Origin: Chitinophagales bacterium
Lineage (GTDB): Bacteria > Bacteroidota > Bacteroidia > Chitinophagales > Chitinophagaceae
Direction of reading: 5' to 3'
Assembly: GCA_020636505.1 (NCBI GenBank)
Contig: JACJXR010000003.1
Location: 248,001-312,000, forward strand
Length of the DNA: 64,000 nt
The notes under the pieces are model-generated. The model ran no database searches, had not been told where the DNA came from, and saw nothing but the letters and a program-made list of their open reading frames with translations. The translations under genes were made by a program, and so were the position numbers. Numbering within the stretch: the stretch's first letter is position 1; each line of letters opens with the position of its first letter. Below, piece by piece: positions 59,120-64,000 of the stretch.

Positions 59120-59539
59120 TTGCAAACATTACAGCATACAACCGAGTTTGAAGTAAAGTTCAGTGAGGCGGATCCGCTTGGTATCGTCTGGCACGGACAT
59201 TACATCAGGTATTTTGAAGATGGAAGGGAAGCTTTTGGAAAGGAGTACGGTTTAAAGTACCTCGACTTTTACAGACATGATATAGTGGTGCCAATCGTCA
59301 ATATTACTTGTGACTACAAGCGCATATTGCGATACGGGCATAAGGTGAGGTTGGTGACAACCTATAAGGATGTTGCATCTGCAAAGCTGCTTTTCGACTA
59401 TGCGGCATACGATGCGAAAACGGGAGAGCAAGTTGCCACTGGCAGTTCTGTTCAGGTATTCATGCAACGTGAATCTTTAGAGCTGATGCTCTACTTGCCT
59501 CAATTTATGATAGACTGGAAGAAACAATGGCTGAAGTAA
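59120..59539 (+). CDS. Hotdog-fold acyl thioesterase (4-hydroxybenzoyl-CoA thioesterase type)
   Basis: A 139-residue protein. VKFSEADPLGIVWHGHYIRYFEDGREAF has the D-P-x-G-x-x-x-x-x-x-Y pattern with catalytic Asp. It starts with TTG, since no ATG precedes the conserved region, and overlaps the ketosynthase gene by 13 nt. It probably releases or proofreads acyl-ACP/CoA intermediates of the cluster. Confidence 0.87.
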   Translation: MQTLQHTTEFEVKFSEADPLGIVWHGHYIRYFEDGREAFGKEYGLKYLDFYRHDIVVPIVNITCDYKRILRYGHKVRLVTTYKDVASAKLLFDYAAYDAKTGEQVATGSSVQVFMQRESLELMLYLPQFMIDWKKQWLK

Positions 59540-60675
59540 CGACACACAAGAACGTATATGCCATTGCATCCAACATCACATCCGCTATGGGTTTGGATAC
59601 CATTGCGCATTGGAAAGGTGTATCTGAAAAGAAGTCTCCTATAAAAGAGCATGATGGCTTGACAGAAAGCAAGGAGTCATACTGGGCGTCGAAGCTGAAT
59701 GAGGAGCAATGGAAAGAGATAAAAGAGGGTGTGTCTACACAACAAGACTTACCCTTATTTGAGACCTTGTGTCTTTATTCCATCCAAGAAGCATTAGCAG
59801 TCCTGAACGAACCGATTGATACTGCAAATACCATATTGATACTGTCTACCACAAAGGGTAATATAGAATGGTTGAATCAGGTGGAAGATTGTGGCATTGC
59901 ATTACATAAGAGTGCGTCCATACTCGCCAAAGAAGTTGGGATCACCAATAAGCCTATTGTGGTATCACACGCTTGTGTTTCGGGTGCTGTTGCATTGCAC
60001 TATGCACAACGTTTGATACAGTCGGGCAGATGCGAAAATGCAATTGTTGTCGGGTGTGATAAGTTCACAGGTTTCGTCTTAAATGGGTTTCAATCATTTC
60101 AAGCAATAGCCTCGGGGCCATGCAGACCATTTGATAAAGACAGAACAGGTATCAATCTCGGAGAAGCTGCGGCTACTATAATATTATCTTCTACATCGCG
60201 ATCAGATGATGATGTTCAATTGCTATCGGGTGCAACCTCAAACGATGCAAATCATATATCCGGTCCGTCAAGAACAGGGGCGGAGCTTTCATATGCCATA
60301 GATCGTGCCATGTCTTTGGCAGGTTTACAAGCATCAGATATAGGGATGATATCCGCTCACGGTACAGCCACACCATATAATGATGAGATGGAGGCTAAGG
60401 CAATCAATCTATCAGGATTGAACAATGTGCCTGTACACAGTATGAAAAGCTATACAGGACATACTCTAGGTGCTGCCGGTGTTTTGGAAAGCGTGATGAT
60501 AGTGGAAGCCATCAAGCACAATCAACTGATACCATCTCTCGGTTATAAGCAACATGGTGTACCTGTACCGCTTAATGTAACCACAGAATTGCAAAATGCA
60601 TCACTGCATTATGTGCTTAAAACAGCTTCGGGATTTGGTGGCTGCAATGCAGCCTTGGTTTGGGGACGTCCTTAA
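59527..60675 (+). CDS. Beta-ketoacyl synthase of the mini polyene-like cluster
   Basis: A 382-residue KAS. VVSHACVSGAVALH holds the nucleophile Cys, SAHGTATPYNDEMEAKA and KSYTGHTLGAAGV the two catalytic His. The N-terminal ~60 residues are divergent from FabF, as in the ketosynthases of aryl-polyene and flexirubin loci. It is the last gene of the cluster; no ketoreductase, ammonia lyase or MMPL exporter is in the window. Its stop overlaps the convergent M20 gene by 4 nt (TTAA). Confidence 0.9.
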   Translation: MAEVTTHKNVYAIASNITSAMGLDTIAHWKGVSEKKSPIKEHDGLTESKESYWASKLNEEQWKEIKEGVSTQQDLPLFETLCLYSIQEALAVLNEPIDTANTILILSTTKGNIEWLNQVEDCGIALHKSASILAKEVGITNKPIVVSHACVSGAVALHYAQRLIQSGRCENAIVVGCDKFTGFVLNGFQSFQAIASGPCRPFDKDRTGINLGEAAATIILSSTSRSDDDVQLLSGATSNDANHISGPSRTGAELSYAIDRAMSLAGLQASDIGMISAHGTATPYNDEMEAKAINLSGLNNVPVHSMKSYTGHTLGAAGVLESVMIVEAIKHNQLIPSLGYKQHGVPVPLNVTTELQNASLHYVLKTASGFGGCNAALVWGRP

Positions 60676-61862
60676 CTCATCAGAGCGTTCACCGCTATCC
60701 ATGACATGGTTCCTACACCTGTTTTCAATGCTTCTTCGTCGATATTGAAGTGTGCATTGTGTACCGATGCGGTAAAGTCTTCGTCGTTCTTATTGGTTCC
60801 CAATCTGAAGAAGCAGCCCGGCATATGTAGTGTGTAGAAGCTGAAGTCTTCACCTGTCATCCTGATGTCCAAAGTCTTTACGTTATCATCTCCAAGAAAT
60901 GCTTTTGCCCATGATTCGGCATTGGCGGTTACTTCAGGGTCGTTGAAAAGAGAAGCATGTCCCGTTGGAATGTTTATCTCAGCTGTTGCTCCGTAGGCTT
61001 CACATGTTTTGGTAGTAAACTCCTTTATCAACCTATGAGCTTCGGCTCGCCACTCTTCATTCATTGTTCTGAGTGTGCCCCATAGTTCTAACTTGTCAGG
61101 TATCACATTGGTGGTAAAGCCCGATTCTATTTTACAGAAGGAAAGTACAGTTGGTGTGATGGGGTTGCCTTTTCTGGAAACGATCTGCTGCAAACCCGTA
61201 ATCACTTGTGCGCCTATCGCGATCGGGTCAATGGCTTTGTGAGGTAGGGCAGCATGTCCACCTTTTCCGTTGATGGTGATGTATACCTCATCTGTGCTGG
61301 CCATATATTGTCCTGCACGGAAACCTACTGTACCACTCGGCATATGTGGGTAAACATGCAATGCGAATATTGCTTCAGGCTTTGGATTCTCCAATACACC
61401 TGCCTTTATCAATAGGCTTGCACCACCTGGATGTTTCTCTTCGCCTTGTTGGAATATGAGCTTTACAGTTCCTTCCCACTCATCACGCAGCTCATGCAAT
61501 ATTTTGGCCACTCCCAACAAGCAACTGCTATGAACATCGTGTCCACAGGCGTGCATTACTCCGTCGTTTTTCGACTTGTAAGCAACGTCGTTAGCTTCTT
61601 GTATGGGTAGGGCATCCATGTCTGCTCTAAGCGCTATACACTTCTTGTCCGGGTTCTTTCCCTTTATCAATCCGATGACACCGGTACCTGCAACACCTGT
61701 TTCATGCTCAATACCATACTCCGTAAGTTTCGACGAGATGAACTCTGCGGTTTTATATTCTTCAAAAGAAAGCTCAGGGTTGGCATGTATATGATGGCGT
61801 ATCGCCTGTATCTCGGGAAAGTATTCTTCGGCTTTGCTCTTTATCTTATCAATCATCTCCAA
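60672..61862 (-). CDS. M20-family amidohydrolase (N-acyl amino acid hydrolase type)
   Basis: A 396-residue amidohydrolase of the hippurate/IAA-amino-acid hydrolase group. HACGHDVHSSCLLG (metal Cys and His), FQQGEEKHPGGASLL (catalytic Glu pair), FALHVYPHMPSG and GKGGHAALPHKAIDPI (lid) are diagnostic. It deacylates N-acyl amino acids or a cell-wall-derived amide. The start overlaps the SPOR gene by 14 nt, so it is the last gene of the icd-deoC-SPOR-M20 operon. Confidence 0.93.
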   Translation of the reverse strand: MEMIDKIKSKAEEYFPEIQAIRHHIHANPELSFEEYKTAEFISSKLTEYGIEHETGVAGTGVIGLIKGKNPDKKCIALRADMDALPIQEANDVAYKSKNDGVMHACGHDVHSSCLLGVAKILHELRDEWEGTVKLIFQQGEEKHPGGASLLIKAGVLENPKPEAIFALHVYPHMPSGTVGFRAGQYMASTDEVYITINGKGGHAALPHKAIDPIAIGAQVITGLQQIVSRKGNPITPTVLSFCKIESGFTTNVIPDKLELWGTLRTMNEEWRAEAHRLIKEFTTKTCEAYGATAEINIPTGHASLFNDPEVTANAESWAKAFLGDDNVKTLDIRMTGEDFSFYTLHMPGCFFRLGTNKNDEDFTASVHNAHFNIDEEALKTGVGTMSWIAVNALMS

Positions 61863-62310
61863 GTGTATTTACGGTTATCGCATCGGGTACAATCATTGCC
61901 GCACCGTACAATGCTATTGATTCACGGTATAGTTCTATTGCGTCTTCTCTTGTCACAAAATCACCCACCTTTACTCTGTATTGTGGTTGGACGTATACCA
62001 TATAGGTTCTTATAGCAGGATATCTACGCATGAAGTCAACCTTTCGTTGTATGGCTTTTGCTCTATCTGTACCTGAGTATATTTGAATTCTATATCCGCG
62101 ACCGGGCCTTATGAGTCCTCTTAGAATGTTCTTGTGTTTATCCACCAAGAAGTCTACACGAGGATCTTTGAATATACGCACATTGGTATCCCATGGTTGT
62201 ACCTTTTTGGCAACTGCATCGGCAGGGTAGTTCACCGTCATTTGTGCGGCTGTGTTTGTTCCGTAACAAACAGCCGACAATAAGAATAATATTTGGAGAA
62301 CAAGTTTCAT
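61849..62310 (-). CDS. Secreted SPOR-domain protein
   Basis: A 153-residue protein with a signal peptide (ILFLLSAVCYGTNTAAQ). The C-terminal ~75 residues form a SPOR fold (YRIQIYSGTDRAKAIQRKVD, YVQPQYRVKVGDFVTREDAI), which binds denuded septal peptidoglycan. It lies 14 nt behind deoC and overlaps the M20 gene. Confidence 0.88.
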   Translation of the reverse strand: MKLVLQILFLLSAVCYGTNTAAQMTVNYPADAVAKKVQPWDTNVRIFKDPRVDFLVDKHKNILRGLIRPGRGYRIQIYSGTDRAKAIQRKVDFMRRYPAIRTYMVYVQPQYRVKVGDFVTREDAIELYRESIALYGAAMIVPDAITVNTLGDD

Positions 62311-62324
62311 ATAGAGCTGCTAAA

Positions 62325-62984
62325 CTAATGTTCTTTGGCGCCTTTTACAATATTTACACTTGCAGAACAGCCTAAACGGTTTGCACCTGCTTCTATCAAC
62401 TGCTTTGCAAAGTCAAAATTACGAATACCTCCCGAGGCTTTGATATTAACAAATTGAGGTAAGTTGGCCCTAATCAGTTTCAAGGTTTCGATGGTTGCGC
62501 CTTCTCCGTTGAAGCCTGTCGATGTTTTGATGTAGTCAACATTCAGTTTGCTATATAGTTCACAGCAATGTATGATTTCAGCTTCATTCAGTAAGCCGGT
62601 TTCTATGATGATTTTGATGGTTTTAGCTGATTGATGTGCAAGTTCCGTACAAAGCCTTACCTCATTTTCAAGGTAAGACCAGTCGTCGTTTTTGACTGCA
62701 GATATATTGTGTACCATATCAAGCTCGTCAGCACCGGCATCTATGGCAGTTGTGATTTCGGACAACTTGCTTTGCAGGGTGGCATATCCCATTGGGAAGC
62801 CTATGACCGTTGCTACATGTATTTCAGATTGAGCCAGCAGTGATTTAGCCTTTGTAACATAGTAGGGTGGTACACAAACGGCTTTGAAGCCATACTCAAT
62901 AGCTTCAGAGCATAGTTGCTCTATGTCGGCATCTGTAGTGTTTGGCTTAAGGACCGTATGGTCTATGTAAGACGCTATATTCAT
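62325..62984 (-). CDS. deoC: Deoxyribose-phosphate aldolase
   Basis: A 219-residue class I aldolase that splits 2-deoxyribose 5-phosphate. IASYIDHTVLKPNTTDADIE, VIGFPMGYA, DELDMVHNISA (acid residue), VDYIKTSTGF (Schiff-base Lys) and NIKASGGIRNFDFA are canonical. It starts 11 nt behind icd on the minus strand. Confidence 0.95.
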   Translation of the reverse strand: MNIASYIDHTVLKPNTTDADIEQLCSEAIEYGFKAVCVPPYYVTKAKSLLAQSEIHVATVIGFPMGYATLQSKLSEITTAIDAGADELDMVHNISAVKNDDWSYLENEVRLCTELAHQSAKTIKIIIETGLLNEAEIIHCCELYSKLNVDYIKTSTGFNGEGATIETLKLIRANLPQFVNIKASGGIRNFDFAKQLIEAGANRLGCSASVNIVKGAKEH

Positions 62985-62995
62985 AGCCTATTTGG

Positions 62996-64000
62996 CTAAA
63001 AGTGCTTGATGATCTCATCTGCAAACTCAGTGGTGGATACCTGAGTGGCATCGTCCATCAGTTTGTAGAAGTCAACGGTTACGCGCTTGTGCATGATACT
63101 TGTTTGCAAGCCGTTCTTAATGCATTTTGCTGCATCGTCCCAGCCCATATATTCCAACATCATAACACCGCTCAATATCAATGAAGATGGGTTCATTGTA
63201 TTGGTGCCTGCAAATCTTGGTGCTGTACCGTGTGTGGCTTCGAATATGGCGTGTCCGCTGGTGTAGTTGATGTTTGCACCCGGTGCGATACCGATACCAC
63301 CAACCGCTGCTGCCAACGCATCGGAGATATAATCACCGTTCAGGTTAAGAGTGGCGATCACAGAGTAATCTTGAGGTGCCAACAGTATTTGCTGCAAGAA
63401 GTTGTCTGCTATCACATCCTTTACTATGATCTTACCGTCGTGGTGAGCTTTTTCCAATTCCTGATTTGCGGCATTTTCACCGTCTGCTTTTTTGGTGGCT
63501 TCCCATTGCTCCCAAGTATAAACTTGATCTCCAAATTCGTTTTTGGCAAGGTCGTAACCCCATTTCTTAAATCCACCTTCGGTGAACTTCATGATGTTAC
63601 CCTTGTGTACCAATGTAACAGAGTCACGCTTGTGGGTGATGGCATATTTTATTGCTGAACGTACTAGTCTTTCTGTTCCTTCTTTCGATACCGGTTTGAT
63701 ACCGAAAGAAGCAGTTTCAGGGAAACGTACTTTATCGCCTGCATTCAGTTCAGTACGGATGAATTCCAATAGCTTTTTGGCTTCGGGACTGTCGTAATTA
63801 CACTCAATTCCTGCATATATATCCTCAGTATTCTCACGGAATACAACCATGTCTACACGGTCGGGGTAGTGTACCGGAGAAGGCACGCCTACAAACCAGT
63901 GTATCGGACGAAGACATACATATAGATCGAGTTCTTGCCTCAACGCAACATTCAAAGAGCGGATACCGCCACCTACCGGTGTGGTCAAAGGTCCTTTGAT
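62996..64000 (-). CDS. icd: Isocitrate dehydrogenase (NADP), 3' part
   Basis: Roughly the C-terminal 334 residues of an E. coli-type ICDH; the N-terminus is beyond the right edge. The frame is open to the last base (IKGPLTTPVGGGIRSLNVAL, where phosphorylatable-serine-region and isocitrate-binding residues lie). MVVFRENTEDIYAGIE, VTLVHKGNIMKFTEG, NLNGDYISDALAAAVGGIG and FEATHGTAPRFAG are hallmarks. It catalyses the oxidative decarboxylation of isocitrate in the TCA cycle and leads the operon with deoC. Confidence 0.94.
   Translation of the reverse strand: MKGPLTTPVGGGIRSLNVALRQELDLYVCLRPIHWFVGVPSPVHYPDRVDMVVFRENTEDIYAGIECNYDSPEAKKLLEFIRTELNAGDKVRFPETASFGIKPVSKEGTERLVRSAIKYAITHKRDSVTLVHKGNIMKFTEGGFKKWGYDLAKNEFGDQVYTWEQWEATKKADGENAANQELEKAHHDGKIIVKDVIADNFLQQILLAPQDYSVIATLNLNGDYISDALAAAVGGIGIAPGANINYTSGHAIFEATHGTAPRFAGTNTMNPSSLILSGVMMLEYMGWDDAAKCIKNGLQTSIMHKRVTVDFYKLMDDATQVSTTEFADEIIKHF

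Noticed and set aside
1..64000. tRNA, rRNA, tmRNA or SRP RNA genes
   Set aside because: Gaps between genes were read for T-loop (GGTTCGAATCC-like) and SRP (GGAAGGAAGCAGC-like) signals and none was found.

Overview
The window is a gene-dense, mid-GC chromosomal segment of a Bacteroidota bacterium, most likely of the Chitinophagales/Chitinophagaceae side of the phylum. The grounds are a type IX secretion C-terminal sorting domain (18090-19952), a gliding-motility-associated C-terminal domain (36194-38416), a TonB receptor with an N-terminal carboxypeptidase-regulatory domain, the miaB - sigma-54 activator - lptE - secG gene order, the zinc-less L36, and many promoters of the Bacteroidota type TAnnTTTG, five of them with TTG exactly 20 nt upstream. 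No rRNA, tRNA, CRISPR array, insertion sequence, integrase or prophage was found. Almost all of it looks like vertically inherited core genome, with a few accessory islets.

Layout. 1-11.6 kb: end of an acyl-CoA carboxylase, a UbiA-like membrane protein, trmB, a tiny Cys protein, an alkyltransferase-like protein, an L,D-transpeptidase-like protein, a thiolase, a MerR regulator, a ClpP-type protease, a secreted hydrolase, a PolX-like protein with a damaged polymerase site, cmk, a Cys-repeat mini-protein and an M20 dipeptidase. 11.8-18.0 kb: queA, gmhA/gmhB, then the infA-rpmJ-rpsM-rpsK-rpsD-rpoA-rplQ operon. 18-27.3 kb: a T9SS cargo protein, a thioesterase, DNA polymerase III delta prime, lipoproteins, a class-A-like serine hydrolase, pgk and gapA. 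27.3-33.6 kb (minus strand): mltG, secG, an acidic TPR-like protein, lptE, a sigma-54 activator and miaB. 33.7-47.4 kb: a secreted protein usually called asparagine synthetase B, an ABC-2 permease, a gliding-type adhesin, isoaspartyl peptidase, an MCC-like carboxyltransferase, TPR proteins, an SDR, a GNAT, an MlaF-like ATPase, sucD and anmK.

Accessory islets. (i) 47360-50067 holds three tandem paralogues, each with an N-terminal five-cysteine module, an internal hydrophobic segment and a C-terminal carboxypeptidase-regulatory-like domain. They show mosaic nucleotide identity and are coupled to a small secreted protein. (ii) 53.1-56.4 kb is a compact cassette of a His-rich small protein, a TonB receptor and a lipoprotein, probably for metal uptake. 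(iii) 56926-60675 is a six-gene, translationally overlapping mini-cluster (ACP, LpxL-like acyltransferase, dehydratase, unknown secreted protein, thioesterase, ketosynthase) resembling a stripped-down aryl-polyene/flexirubin locus. Islets (i) and (iii) are the best candidates for an undescribed system.

The window ends with M20 amidohydrolase, SPOR protein, deoC and the 3' part of icd, apparently one minus-strand operon. Convergent pairs are extremely tight: four share a 4-nt stop overlap and two abut exactly. Both edges cut through genes (acyl-CoA carboxylase on the left, icd on the right).
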